The position numbers were made by a program, and so were the translations under genes. Below, piece after piece: positions 40,795 to 52,414 of a DNA stretch of 64,000 bases. The notes under the pieces are model-generated. The model had not been told where the DNA came from. It saw only the letters and a program-made list of their open reading frames with translations, and ran no database searches. Position 1 is the first letter of the stretch, and each line of letters begins with the position of its first letter. This DNA is from Parietaria judaica (lineage: Eukaryota; Streptophyta; Magnoliopsida; Rosales; Urticaceae), in NCBI GenBank assembly GCA_954871525.1, contig OX940870.1, positions 16,957,501-17,021,500 on the forward strand, written 5' to 3'.

Positions 40795-43768
40795 CTAATC
40801 GGCGTCGAGAGGTGGAGGGTTGCACGGAGTAAGCAGAGGAGAGTTGGGATCGAGGGCGGATTTGCCATCCAGCTCCTTGGCCTTGGCGTCATTCTCATCC
40901 GCTATTTCTCGCCACCTCGGAAGACGATGCTGGAGACTCCCTACGGTCTTCGCGGGTGGAAGCTTCTCGAGAAGGCAAATGTTGGCCCCGTAAGCGGCAG
41001 TGAAGCGATGAGCGTTGATGGATTCCTCCAACGCTGCATACCTTTCCGCCGCGCGCTTTGCCTTGCTCTGGGACCTCTCGAAGAGACAAAGGCGCGCCTC
41101 ACGCTCGGAGTTCATCTCCGCCTGTGAAATCTTGAGGTCCCCAGCAAGACGCCTCAGGGTGGAAGACACCCGAGAGACAAGCCGGCTCTCCTGCTCAACC
41201 GGCGTGCCCACCGCTTCGCTGACTTTGGCCAACCTCGACTTCTTCGCTTTGAGAGCCCGGGAGTAACTTTGGACTATGCAGACGTGGCGTTTCTCCTCCT
41301 CGATAAGCTCACGTCTCCGCTCCTCGATTTCCTTCTCCGCCTTGGCTTTATATTTGGCAAATTCAGCCTCCTGAGCCAGGGGAAGGGAGGCCTCTCTCTC
41401 TAGCAAAGCCTTTGTGGCGTCCAGATCACGGGCTGACCGCTTGGCCGTCTCGCGATGTTTCCGCTCCCCGAAGAGGGATTGCTCAAGGCGCGCCTCAGTC
41501 TCATCCAACGTGGACCTGATCTGCCCGGCCTATTGGCAGGCCGCGAAGGCGTTATCATGTTCACCGAGCACGACAACGTTAAGGTGCACAAAGGCTTTGA
41601 AGAACATGGCGGCGGCTTGGGGGTAACCTTCAATATCGCCCACGCACGCGCCAGACTGGAGCGTGGAGGGTTCGAGACAAGTTAGATCCCGAAGAACCCG
41701 AAGGGAATATTTTTCCCACTCCTCAGGTGAGGAATTTGGGGTAGGAACGACCGGAAAACGCTCCCTAGCAAGACGAACGGTGGCCCCCCTCCCAGAATCA
41801 AAGAAAGGGGAGGACACCGGAAGAAGTAGAGCCCCCTGAGGATCGGCGGAAGTGCGGGGAGAAAACGAAGAGGAAGCCCCTAAGGGGCCGGGGCCGGCTG
41901 CCGGCTCGGAGGAGCGTCCCGTCTGAAGCACCTCGGGGAGGGCAGAAGTTTCTGGGACAAAGGCGTCCAGAGAAGGGTCACTCCCTTCTTCGGAATGCCC
42001 TTCGGCCCGAACCTCTTCAGAAAGAGGACGAGGTTCCTCCGGGATCCCCGATTGTCCGACAGCCTCCAAGGCGAGAAGCGCGTCGGTGCTTTCGAGCGCT
42101 TCGTCGGGCAGCACAGGCTTTTTCCTGGCCCAAGGGATGACAACCGAAGCGGTCCCCACGGCAAGGTTGGGAGACGCCTCGGGAAGAGCCTCTGGAGGAG
42201 TTGGAAAATCGGATCAAGCCGGAGCCTAAATCACAAAGATATTAGACATCAACAGTGCAAATCTCACGGAAGAAAGAAAGAAAAGGACCAAAGGATACCT
42301 CAAGGGCCGGAAGAGCCGATGGCGGCGCCACATCGTCAAAATCCTCGTGAAAATTGAACCTCTCCCGGGAAGGCCAAGAGGAACGTACGCCTCCGCTGGT
42401 CGGCTCGGTGGCCTGACCGGCCTCGCCGGGGGGAGTAGGAGCAGAAGGAATCGGGGTTGCTTCCCCGATAAGAGCTGCCCCGTCCTGTGAAGCGACGGAG
42501 ACAATTTCCGAAGCCGGAGAGGCCGCCTTGGTTTCCTTAGGAAAATTAGAAACTTTGACCTTCTTCGGAGGAGGGGCCTCTCGCGCCTCTTCGGAAGCAT
42601 GCCTCTTTGAAGCGACCTTGTCGCGAGAAGACTCCTGCGAAGAGGCGTGAGCCTCCGAGTCACGACGAACTTCCGAAGGACGAGAAGCCTCTTGAGGGAA
42701 AAGCGCTCCCGAGGAGCGCTGATTTTCCGACGGACGAGGAGCGTCGGCGTCTTGCTTATGTTTCGACCGTCGTTCAGCGCTAACTCCCTCGGGCGGGGGT
42801 CTATCGTGAGAAAGCATCCTATCTCCCCCACTCCGAGGCAAGAGACCGAGATAACCTACTTTCGACAGATCTCTCTGAGGTCCGGAGGGATCCCTTCCTT
42901 GTCCTGGATCTTGGCCTTGACGTTGTCGAGACGCTGCTGGTCCGCGAGGAGCCGATGTGGATTTCTTTTTTGGCCTGAGAGCTTTTCGCCAAACAGGAGA
43001 CGGAGATCCACCCTCTACGTCCTCAAGACGAAGCCCCGCCGGCCACAAACTGCGAGGGGGCGGACCTGAGATGTGACAGAGCCGATAAACCACGGAGTCC
43101 CGAACTTGGGTACCACCAAAATCCACTGTCCAATTTCGATGAGGATTGTCTAGGAGAGCCCTGACCACCCTATTGAAGCGCTCATCGGCTTACTGATTGG
43201 CAATAGGCTTAAACTTGGGCAGCTCCTGATCGGTGATCCACTCCGTCGGCAATGCTTCATAGTGCGGCCCAAAGGAAAACCGGTCCAGCGCCGCGAAGAA
43301 GTACCTATTCTCCCACCCGGACTCGTTGTTGGGTGTATTCTTGATGATGCGAGGGCTCACGACATGCCAGAGGAAGAGACGGCCCAAGTTCTTTGGGTTC
43401 TTCGTCCACTTAAAGAGTCGCATCAGGTCCTCCAGAGTGATACTCACTTTCTGCTCAAGAGCGATCGCAAGCGTGCAGAGGAGGAGGCGGATGGAACTGG
43501 GGCTAACCTGGGTGATAGGCACTTTATAGGCGTGGAGGAAGGAGAAGATGGGATGTGGCACGGGAAGATATAGCTGCACCAATCGGAAGAACTGCTCGTA
43601 AAGAGCGACGTAGCCATCTTGAGGCTCATCGGCAAGCTCGCCGGCACGGGGAAGACGGAGGTAGCAGGGTTGGCTGTCCACATAATCTCTTCTCAGAGAT
43701 TCCAGATGCTTCTCGGTCATGATGGACTTGGGTGACCGAGTCCTAAAGATCTTCCCAGTCCGAGGCAT
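40795..43768 (-). pseudogene. antisense accessory gene of element C (nearly intact)
   Basis: Starts at MPRTGKIFRTRSPKSIM (ATG 43768). Exon 1 (43768-42299) codes the N-terminal domain (LPVPHPIFSFLHAYK ... QVSPSSIRLLLCTL ... VSITLEDLMRLFKWTKN) and a long disordered basic section with PPPKKVKV. One intron (42298-42226, GTATCC..ATTTAG). Exon 2 (42225-40795) codes an acidic stretch, then a strongly charged coiled coil (about 41500-40900, e.g. KAKAEKEIEERRRELIEEEK) and ends PPPLDAD. Only three in-frame stops (43190, about 42215, 41530) in roughly 965 codons and no frameshift, far less decay than pol of the same element. Function unknown. Confidence 0.85.
42554..42607 (-). other. NLS-like motif in antisense protein of C
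   Basis: Codes KRHASEEAREAPPPKKVK: KR, spacer, then PPPKKVK. The second cluster alone resembles a monopartite NLS. Confidence 0.55.
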
Positions 43769-44350
43769 GTTTCGCCGGTGTCGAACGAAGAAAAAGAATG
43801 GGGTCCGAAGGTTTTAAAGGCAATAGAAAATTTCAGGAAAGTGAATCGCAAAGAAAAGTCGCAGAAAGCTTTGGAAGTTTCAGAGAATAAAGTGTTTAGA
43901 TCGGAGGCAAAATTCGAATTTATAGAGGGAAGGCACCCAAAGTTGAAGAGTCGTGTTTAGATCTGACGGCCCATGATTAAAGTGAGGAAAATTAATCAAC
44001 AGTGGGAATCAAAAGAGCAATTACGAAACCCAAAAAGCACTCAAGTGCGAGGAAAACCCCGCATTTAATGCAGATGGATTGACATCGGTCTTTGAGATTT
44101 GAAAGCCTCGAAAAGCGCACCAAATCAGGGTCCAATGACAACACGCGCTCAAGAGTCTTCGGAGACGTAACCTCTTCGTGGACATAACCTCTTCGTAGAC
44201 GTACCTCTTCGAAGACATACCACTTCGGGATATACCTTATCGGAGCACAGTTAAAATTTTTGATACGCAAGAAATAGGAAAGCCTTAACAAAAATTGGTT
44301 TTTCTTTCATTTTACCAAGTGTTTAACACTTGATAAAATGGGGGACTAAC
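43769..44350. promoter_or_regulatory. promoter region of the antisense gene of C
   Basis: On the minus strand CTCTATAAATTCG (TATA at about 43926-43917) lies some 150 bp before the ATG at 43768. Further upstream, 44158-44240, a 16-20 bp motif CCTCTTCGTAGACGTA recurs about four times with changes, the sort of array that could bind a factor repeatedly. The interval ends in the polypurine tract. Confidence 0.5.
44336..44350 (+). promoter_or_regulatory. polypurine tract of element C
   Basis: AAAATGGGGGACTAAC directly precedes TGTTAAGG of the 3' LTR. Confidence 0.8.
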
Positions 44351-45065
44351 TGTTAAGGTAAGATTTTGTCAAATCATCCCTTTACACTTCTGATGTCGTT
44401 TTATGCCCAAATGACTGAAAATAGAGGCAAGGATACTTAAAGATTCAAGGCCCACCAAAAGGTAGAGCAGTTTAAGGCCCAATAGCCATAATACCCAAGG
44501 AGACGAAGGCCTGCCAGCGTGAAGACACCTCATCGCGTCATATCAACAAAGCTTATCGGGAAGCAAGACCTTATCACCCAAGAGAGCGTATCGAACAAAG
44601 GCTTATCGAAAAAGAGTCTCATCGAGAAAACCCAATTGAATTAAAAGAAGAAGCAAGTCGAGATCGCAAAAAAGAGGGAGATTTGTTCATTCAGTTGAGG
44701 ATTTCGTGGGATATCCAACGCATTCAAGGAAGGATGACCGCAATCAGAGCTAAAGAAGGGGAAACCCTAGCACGATTTGTGGGATTAATCTAGAAACCCT
44801 AGGCCTATAACTATGCATGTAAACTCGTTGTTAAATTCATTCAGTATCATTGAGTCGTGAGTTTTGAGAGAGAAAGTCTTGTGTTCTCGAGTTTTCTTAT
44901 TCATAGTATTCTCGATTTCCCAAGGGATAGAGTGTGTAATCTCCGATTGTCCAAGCTATTAAACGGAAGAAATTGAGTCCTCTCGGAATCATAACAAATC
45001 AAGGGTATTCGTGTTCATATTTATTTGTGTTCTTTCGATTATTCTTGTGACTGTAAGGCGTCACA
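44351..45065 (+). repeat. 3' LTR of element C
   Basis: From TGTTAAGGTAAG to about GGCGTCACA; the last bases are unsure because the 5' copy lost its end. TATAAC/TATG at about 44806 corresponds to the TATAAATATG of the 5' copy. No target duplication can be tested because the left border is gone. Confidence 0.88.
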
Positions 45066-45382
45066 AAACGCCCTCTACATAAAGTATAAATCAATAAAAA
45101 CTTATTTACTTGTAATTAATACTTTTCATTTCAAGCATGTTATGCAAGGATTCAATCTTTGTTGGAGAGTTTTCTAAATATTTTATAGTTTATAAAATTG
45201 TAAATTGGATCTACTTACTAATTATTTAGTAAAACAACTTACATACCTTCGAAACATGACTTTCCATTTGTAGATTGTTATTTGTGTGTACATTCGCCAT
45301 CGTCAAATTGGTTTTCTGTGAGAAATGAACTGTATAGTTATTCGTAATATATAAAGAATAATTGATACTATATAATACTTAT
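45066..45382. other. AT-rich host-like interval with one possible exon
   Basis: On the minus strand an acceptor-like TTTCTCACAG (about 45320) is followed by KTNLTMANVHTNNNLQMESHVSK and a donor-like GTATGT (about 45250). It resembles the exon-like piece at 33467-33540. Otherwise nothing. Confidence 0.3.
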
Positions 45383-46165
45383 TGTTGATGTGGAAAAATG
45401 GATCACACATTATAGCGGCCCAATGGCTCGTGTTTGACCGGGCCCAACGTCGTTTGTTGACTTTCGTGGACTTTGAGTTTGGGCTTCTGGCACCTCAAAG
45501 TCGATAAGATATTTTTCCTGACACGGGACCAGATCTGGGCCCGCACTCTACCTGATGACAGGTTTTGGAGCTTTTGAGGCGTTTCCCAAGTGTTTTCTAG
45601 GGTGAAAAATGTGTTGTGAATGAAGGGACCCGAGCTCCTATTTATAGGAAAAAAACCCGAGTCTTGTTTTGCAATTACCATCCAACTCCGCAAGAATCAC
45701 GGGGATCCGAGCAGTCACGCGCCCTCACGCGCGACCGGAAGATGGCGGGCTCGCTAAAGAAACTTGGAGCCCAACTTCCTGACGTCAGCCCTCCTCGCGA
45801 GCGGACAAGCGTCGTTTCGCTGCTGGAGCGAAGCGGCTCCGCTGGCTATGCGACACGTGTCGTCGCTGGCTGGTAGGCCCTTGTTGGGTCCCACAGGGCT
45901 CAGCCACATGGTGGGACCCTCCCGGGTTGCCCCGGAGAATCCCAGACTCGCCCCGAGTCCGTTTTTCACAAATTTTATATCAATTTTGGGTATTTTGATA
46001 GTTTTGGGATCAATTGGACACTATTTTATGAAAACGGGCATCCAGTAAATATTTTGGATTTTGAAAATGATTTAATTTAATAAAAGATGAATTATTTAAT
46101 TAAGAATAAATAATTCCTCTTTTAATTAAACCGTAAAAATCATTTGTCTGAAATCACCCGTAACA
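45383..46165 (-). repeat. solo LTR D
   Basis: 783 bp, TGTTACGGGTG to CCACATCAACA on the minus strand, flanked by a perfect 5-bp duplication CTTAT (45378-45382 and 46166-46170). CCTATAAATAGG (about 45650-45639) gives a TATA box on the minus strand. Its end (CCATTTTTCCACATCAACA) resembles those of X1 and E, so the three families are related. Confidence 0.9.
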
Positions 46166-46243
46166 CTTATGTTAAGCAATTGAGGACTCAAGAATACACT
46201 TTTCTCTCAATGGTCTCTCACAAGATGATTTCTGGATCGTTTC

Positions 46244-47015
46244 TGTTAATGCCGAAAAATGGATCAACACTTAAGGCGGACCAAGTCTTGATTTTCGGCC
46301 GGGCTCAATGACCTCTTGATGGTCAAAGGGAGTCTTGAAGCTTGATTCGTATTTCTTGATAAGATGGAAATATCTTCCAGAACTCCGTCTCCGTATATTT
46401 TGCTGAAATAATGAAATAAACTTGACCTTAAAGGGGTACGGAGGGGGTGCCTCTGTATCCACCTCCGACGCTCAACATTAGTCGGGTATTTAAGTCGGGA
46501 TATTTAAGAGAATGGAAAATGGAGGTTTTATGGCTTTAGAGCGTTTTTTGTGAGTTGTTCCGAGTTGATCTGATTCCGGAGTTCGGAGTTGACTTGAGTT
46601 TGATTTCCCGTTTTGATTGAATTAAGCTTCTATTTATAGAAGGGTGAAGGGACCTCTTAGTAATTAATAATTACTTTGATGGGCCCCTTAGCAATTATGC
46701 TATTGCTTGCGCGGTGCGTTGTGCTCGGTGCGCTATGCACTGTGCGCGGTGCGCGGTACGCGGTGCTTTTAATTATTTTGAAGCCCCTCTTATGGTTAAA
46801 GTAACTATAATTTTGCTGGCTTTATTCGTGTCAAGTCCTGTTGACTTTTTAGGTTGACTTTTTGGACCGAGTCCCTTTGACTTTTTGCGCCGAGTTCCGC
46901 TGACTTTTTGTGTTGGGCCCTGGTCGTCTTTGTGGACGTTATTAGTCTTTTTATCCTTTTGGCAGGTTTTTGGATGGGGCCTTTATTTTTGTAGGCTCTA
47001 AAAATACCCATAACA
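46244..47015 (-). repeat. 3' LTR of element E
   Basis: 772 bp, TGTTATGGGTATTTTTAGAGCC to CATTTTTCGGCATTAACA on the minus strand (first 20 bases shown are partial). CTTCTATAAATAG near 46640 supplies a TATA box. Contains a short octamer array (GTGCGCGG type, about 46705-46765) and the CTCCGACGCTCAACATTAG block at 46463-46481. Confidence 0.9.
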
Positions 47016-47133
47016 TTAACCCCCAGTTTCTTAGGAGATTTTATCTGGTGAGAAACTTAATTCTGTCTTTCTGTTTCAGAGCTAGCGCTTTTAAAAGATA
47101 TGTGGGGGTTTCCTAAGGAGTAACACTTCGTGT

Positions 47134-50100
47134 ATGCTGACGGGGGTGTTCCGTGTGATCACGTTACCTTTTTACGTCTATGATCGTGAGGAATTTTCTA
47201 GAAATCACCTACCGTTTTTACGGGGGTGTTCAGAAGATAACCCATCGGCTACATTTGCGTTTGTAGGTTTGGTGTCTTTTGGAATAACCTTTCGATTTGC
47301 GTTTACGGGTGCTATTCCGAGAGATACCCTTCCATATTTTTTAGTGAGAGCTCTTTGGGAATTTGGACAGGCTGGGGTGTCTTTTGTGTTTCGAGCTTAT
47401 GCCAGTGTTTGCGCCTGGGCGTTTTACAATTTTGAACTTTTGAAGATAAGTTATTTTGGTATTTTGTCGGAGTTTGTGGCTAGGTGTATTAACCCTCCGG
47501 CCTTTGCGCCTTGGCGTCTTATCCTTATCATTTTTTCGTTCGCACTTTAGCGTCTTACTTCTTGGTATTTTGCCAGATTTTGCGCCTTAGCTTCTTACTT
47601 CCTGGTCCTTCGCGCCGTAGCGTCTTACCGAGTTTTGCGCCTTAGCGTCTTATTTCTCGATTTGTATTCGCCAGATTTTGTGCCTTCGCATCTTACTTTC
47701 TGTTCTTTCGCGCCGTAGCGTCTTACCGAGTTTCGCTCCTTAGCGTCTTATTTCTCAGTTTGTATTCGCCAGATTTTGCGCCTTAGCGTCTTACTTTCTG
47801 GTCTCTTGCGTCGTAGCGTCTAGTCAAGTTTCTCGGCTTAGCGTCTCATTTCTCGATTTATTTTTTGTTTCATGAGTAGGTGGGATTGAGATCCGGTCTT
47901 TCTCGGCTTTGTTGCCTGAGTTGGCAGGATTGAGCTCCGGCCATTCTCGGACTTTATTGCCTGAGTCGGCGAGATTGAGATCCGGCCTTTCTCAGACTTT
48001 GTTGCTTGAGCCGGCAGGATTGAGATCCGGTCTTTCTCGGCTTTGTTGCTTGTGTCGGCGCGATTGAGATCCGCCCATTCTTGGACTTTGCTGCCTGTGT
48101 TGGCGGGATTGAGATCCGACCATTCTCGGCTTTGTTGCCTGAGCCGGCATGATTGTGATCCGGCCTTTCTCGGCTTTGTTGCCTATGTCGGCGGGATTGA
48201 GATTCGGTCATTCTCAGATTTTGCTGCCTGAGTCGGCGGGATTGAGATCTGACCATTCTCAGCTTTAATGCCTAATTCGGCGGGATTGAGATCCGGCCTT
48301 TCTCGGCTTTGTATCTGGAAAGTCTTCTTTCAGTTCAGACTTTGATTTCATTTTCATTTGTTTGCTTCGTCTTAGCGGTTCTAATTTTGACCATGCAACT
48401 GAGATGAAACTCGAGGTCTTTGAGGTGATCGAGGAGAATCTTGAGGTTGTATAGATGGCTGACGCAAAGCTTAAGATCTTTGAGACGAGTGATATGAATC
48501 TTGAGGTCGTTGAGACGGCCCATGCGAAGCTTTAGGTTGTCGAGACAACAAATGCAAAGCTTGAGATCGTTAAGACGATCAATGCAAATTTGGACGTCGC
48601 TAGTGCGACTGGTGAGAATTTCAAGGTTGTTGAGTTTTGATCGTCGTGGTAAACGGATCAGGACTTCTGCATCATTTTCGAGCTTCCAACTTTGGTCGTT
48701 GTCTTGTATTGATGAGCCTTCGGCGCTATTGTCATATTTTATACTTTGTCTGTTGATTTTCCTGGTGAGCCTTTTGAGTCGTACCCAGGTTTTTGATTTC
48801 ACTCGTCGTTTTATTCTGTTGAACCTTTGGCATCGTCTTCGGGCTTCAGACTTCGTCTTTCCCTGATGAGTCTTTGATATTGTATTCGGGCTTCGGACTA
48901 CACTTGTCTTTCCCTGATGAGCCTTTGGCGTCGTCTTCGGGCTTTAGACTTTGCTCGTTTTATCCTGTTGAACCCTTGGCATCGTCTTCGGGCTTCAGAA
49001 CTTCGTCTTTCCCTGATGAGCCTTTGACGTTGAGTTCGGGCTTCGAACTTCACTCTTCTTTCCCTGATGAGCCTTTGGCGTCGTCTTCGGGCTTTAGACT
49101 TTGCCCGTTTTACCCTGTTGAGCCTTTGGCGTCTTCTTTGAGCTTCAGACTATGACTGTCATCTCTCCCTGACGAGCTTCTGATCGTCGTCTTTGGGTTT
49201 TGGACTATGACCGGCGACTCTTCCTGATGAGCCTCTAGCGTTGTCTCGAGATTCTGACTTTGATCGTCGTCTTTCCATGATGAGCCTATGACGTCGTCAT
49301 CGGGCTTCGGACTTTGACGGTTGTCTTTCCCTGATGAGTCTTTGGCGTCGTCTTCGGGCTTTAGAATTTGCTCGTCGTTTACCCTGTTGAGCCTTTGGTG
49401 TCATCTTCGAGGTTCAGACTCTATCTTTCCCTGATGAGCCTTTGGCGTTGTCTTCGGGATTTGGATTTTGACCGTCGTCTTTCGCTGAGAGCCTCTGGCG
49501 TCGTCTTCGAGATTCAGACTTTGTCCGTTGATTCCGGATTTTCCTTCCTCGGGTATTCTTCTTTGACGATGGTTTTGATCCCGGGGTGTCTTGGGACGAG
49601 CCCTTTTAGCAGAAATAAAGCTCTTTCTAGTTGCGTATCTTTCGTCGTCTGTGATATCTGAGTGCTTAACGTTTGATGGTTCTGAGCTAGATTCTTTGAT
49701 CCATCACTTTAGGCGGCGCACTTGGCGGGGCTGTGTGGAGAGTCATCTGATAGCTTGGCTGACATCTTCGACGTTGTTTTTATACTTCAAACTTTGGTCA
49801 TTGCTTACTTGGACGTAGTCTTTTCCTTCTTCTCTAAGCTTTAAACTTAGAACTTTCGCCGTCATTCTTCCTTAACGATGTTTCGGACTTTGACGGTTGT
49901 GTATCGTCGATGAGCTTTTGGCGTCGTTTTTGGAATTTGGACTTTGACCATTATCTCTCACTGATGACCCTCTAGCGTTATTTTCGAGATTCAGACTTTG
50001 ATCATCAATTTTCCTTGATGATCCTTCGGCGTCGTCTTCAGAATTCGGACTTTGACCATCATTTTTTCCTGATGAACCTTCGGCGTCGTCTTCGGGTTTT

Positions 50101-50244
50101 AGACTTTAACCGTCGTCTCTCCCTAATGAGCCTCTGGCGTTGTCTTCAGGATTTCAACTTTGACCATCGTCTTTCCCTGATGAACCTCTGGTGTCGTCTT
50201 CAGGATTTGGATTTTGACCATCGTCTTTTCATGATGAGCCTCTG
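47134..50244. repeat. internal tandem arrays of element E
   Basis: Successive, different arrays: GGGTGTTCC/GATAACC units (47140-47340); GCGCCTTAGCGTCTTA units (47500-47870); a 45-bp unit around TTGCCTGAGTCGGCGGGATTG (47880-48320); a 36-bp unit around CTTGAGGTCGTTGAGACG (48405-48640); and a 50-60 bp unit around CCCTGATGAGCCTTTGGCG (48860-50244). Long ORFs crossing them are translations of repeats. Confidence 0.88.
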
Positions 50245-51172
50245 GCCGAAAAATGAATCAACACTTAAGGCGGCCCAAGTCTTGATTTTGGGCCGGGCCC
50301 AATGACTTCTTGAGGGTCAAAGGGAGTCTTGAAGCTTGATTCATATTTCTTGATAAGCTGGAAATATTTTCCAGAACTCCGTCTCCGTATATTTTGCTAA
50401 AATAATGAAATAAACGTGAGCTTAAAGAGGTACGGAGGGGGTGCCTCCGTATCCACCTTCGATGCTCAACATTAGTCGGGTACTTAAGTCGGGATATTTA
50501 AGAGAATGGAAAACGGGGGTTTTTATCGCTTTAGAGCATTTTTTTGAGTTGTTCCGAGTTTATCTGGGTTTGGAATTCGGAGTTGAATTGAGTTTGATTT
50601 CTCGTTTTGATTGAACTGAGCTTTTATTTATAGAAGGGTGCAGGGACCTCTTAGTAATTAATAATTACTTTGATGGGGCCCTGAGAAATTATGATATTGC
50701 TTGCTCGGTGCGCTATACGATGTGCGTGGTGCGCGGTGCTCGGTGCACGGTGCGCGATGCTCGGTGCTTGGTGCACGATGCTCAGTGCGCGGTGCTCGGT
50801 GCTCAGTGCGCGGTGCTTGGTGCTCGGTGCGCGGTGCTTAGTGCGTGGTGCTCGGTGTTTCGGTGCTTGGTGCTTCGTGCGCGGTGCTCGGTTCTCGGTG
50901 CGCTGTGTGCGGTGCGCGGTGCTTTTAATTATTTTGAAGCCCCTTTTATGGTAAAAGTAACTATACTTTTGCTGGCTTTATTCGGGTCGTGTCATGTTGA
51001 CTTTATAGGTTACTTTATGAACCGAGTCCCTTTGACTTTTTGCGCCGAGTCCCGCTGACTTTTTGTTGCGGGCCCGGGTTGTCTTTGTGGACGTTATTAG
51101 TCTTTTTAGCCTTTTGGGCAGGTTTTTGGACTGGGCCTTTATTTATTTAGGCTCTGAAAAATACTCATAACA
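50245..51172 (-). repeat. 5' LTR of element E with expanded octamer array
   Basis: 928 bp, similar to 46251-47015 over its whole length; the size difference comes mostly from the octamer array GGTGCTCG/GTGCGCGG, here about 50703-50925. The LTR end and primer-binding site (left side) are missing. Confidence 0.9.
50703..50925. repeat. octamer minisatellite in LTR of E
   Basis: About 27 degenerate copies of GGTGCTCG / GGTGCGCG; only about 60 bp of it in the other LTR. Confidence 0.92.
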
Positions 51173-51177
51173 ATTTC

Positions 51178-52406
51178 TAATGAGGTTTACATGCGTATTC
51201 ATAGCCTTAGAGTTTCTCGAATTCGTTTTCCTTATTGTTCCACAAATCTCGCTAGGGTTTCCAGTCTTCGTGCTTTGATTGTTGCTGACATTCCTTGAAT
51301 ATGCTGATCAATCCCACGATTTCCTCACTTGATTAACTGATTCTCCTTTATTCTCGCGATTCTGACTTTCTTCCTTCACATTAATCGTTGGGTTTTTGTG
51401 ATGATCCTTTCCTCGATGAGCTTTTATGCAATGAAGTTCTTCTGCGATGAATTTCAGTGAGGAGGTCTCATGAGGATGTTCTGAGAGGAACTTCTTCTTT
51501 GCCGATCGCTCTCACACTGTCCGACCTCATCGCGGCTTAATACTTCCTCGGGCATGTTCCTTTGTTGACCGATGGTCAACGAATCTCCTTGCTCCCATTC
51601 CATATCGTTTTGGGACAAAACGACATAAGTAGTGTTAACGAGAGATTTGACGAAACCCAACCTTAAAAAGGATGAGAATCAATTTCAAAGTTTAAATTAG
51701 AGATACTCACAACAATAGAACCTCGGGAATTTTTTGTGTTTTTTCTTAGTCTATTGTCCCTACACCTTTTTATCGTCCCACAACTGTGAAGATATTTGGC
51801 ATTTATATACATTAAAAAAACAGAAATTTAAGTTGCTTACTGTAAAAAATAAAAATTAAATCTCAATACAAATTTAAACCATTAATTAAGAGATTCACCA
51901 TCAATGAACGAAATTAGAGTCGGTTTAACGCACATAGAATCACAATATCCAAAAAAAAATTATACAACAAATTTTTTTTATACATATATATACACACATA
52001 TATATGTGATGATGAACAAAAAGAACCTTCAAAACACTAAATTACGAAATCATTGGATAAGAAGAAAAGAGAGAGGGACCTTGATGGAGATGAAGACGTG
52101 GTCTTGCCTCTTGATCGAGATGTGGGATCGGAGCATAAAACGAACCTACAATCTCGAAGTTCTGAGCGGAACACAAAGAAATAAGAAATAAAATCTAAAA
52201 ATGAATTTCATTGAATTAATTTATCAAACAGTTTTCAATTCAAGAATCATACTTTTATGTCAATGATTTATCAAGCTACACAACAACAAAGTAATCATGT
52301 TCTAAGGAATCGCTTGCACTATTCGCTTCCTTCCAATTGCCAAAAAACGAGGCCGCTTTTCTAATGAAACCCAGAAACCAGTAATTTACAGAAAAAGTAA
52401 TTCATA
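51178..52406. other. unassigned interval
   Basis: Joins 46171-46243 as the sequence into which E inserted. A 68-codon minus-strand ORF (51660-51454) has no family I recognise. The rest is AT-rich with no convincing exon, repeat or LTR edge. Confidence 0.4.
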
Positions 52407-52414
52407 GCTAAAAT

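Larger units (their letters stand above)
35083..45065 (+). mobile_element. Ty3/gypsy LTR retrotransposon C (Tat-type, other family), deleted
   Basis: Plus-strand element with 5' LTR remnant (35083-35640), gag tail, RT, RNase H, second RNase H, integrase, tandem array, a large convergent antisense gene and 3' LTR (44351-45065). Primer-binding site, most of gag and the protease are deleted and the 5' LTR lacks its first ~165 bases. Dual RNase H and the antisense gene put it in the Tat lineage, with LTR sequence unlike A/B. Confidence 0.92.
46244..51172 (-). mobile_element. non-autonomous LTR element E filled with tandem arrays
   Basis: Minus-strand element: 3' LTR 46244-47015, polypurine-like ACTGGGGGTTAA (47016-47030 complement), internal tandem arrays, 5' LTR 50245-51172. 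Flanks are GTTTC (46239-46243) and ATTTC (51173-51177), a 5-bp duplication with one change. No gag or pol motif is found, so it would depend on proteins from another element. The primer-binding site and the last 7 bases of the 5' LTR are deleted into an array. Confidence 0.87.

Noticed and set aside
42242..42831. Several overlapping ORFs on both strands in the basic section of the antisense gene of C
   Set aside because: Only one frame continues across the in-frame stop and into the spliced exon; the others are shadows of GC-rich coding sequence.
47134..47550. 138-residue membrane-like ORF in element E
   Set aside because: It begins inside repeated GGGTGTTCC units and shows no family motif; probably chance.
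48335..48802. Leucine-rich repeat protein (LNDLKLRMGRLNDLKI)
   Set aside because: Periodicity is that of a 36-bp DNA repeat inside element E; copies drift in all codon positions.
50691..51058. Cysteine-rich secreted peptide (GARCAVLGARC)
   Set aside because: Translation of the degenerate octamer array in the LTR of E.
51904..52191. 95-residue plus-strand ORF
   Set aside because: Lys/Asn-rich, AT-rich context, no motif or splice sites; chance ORF.
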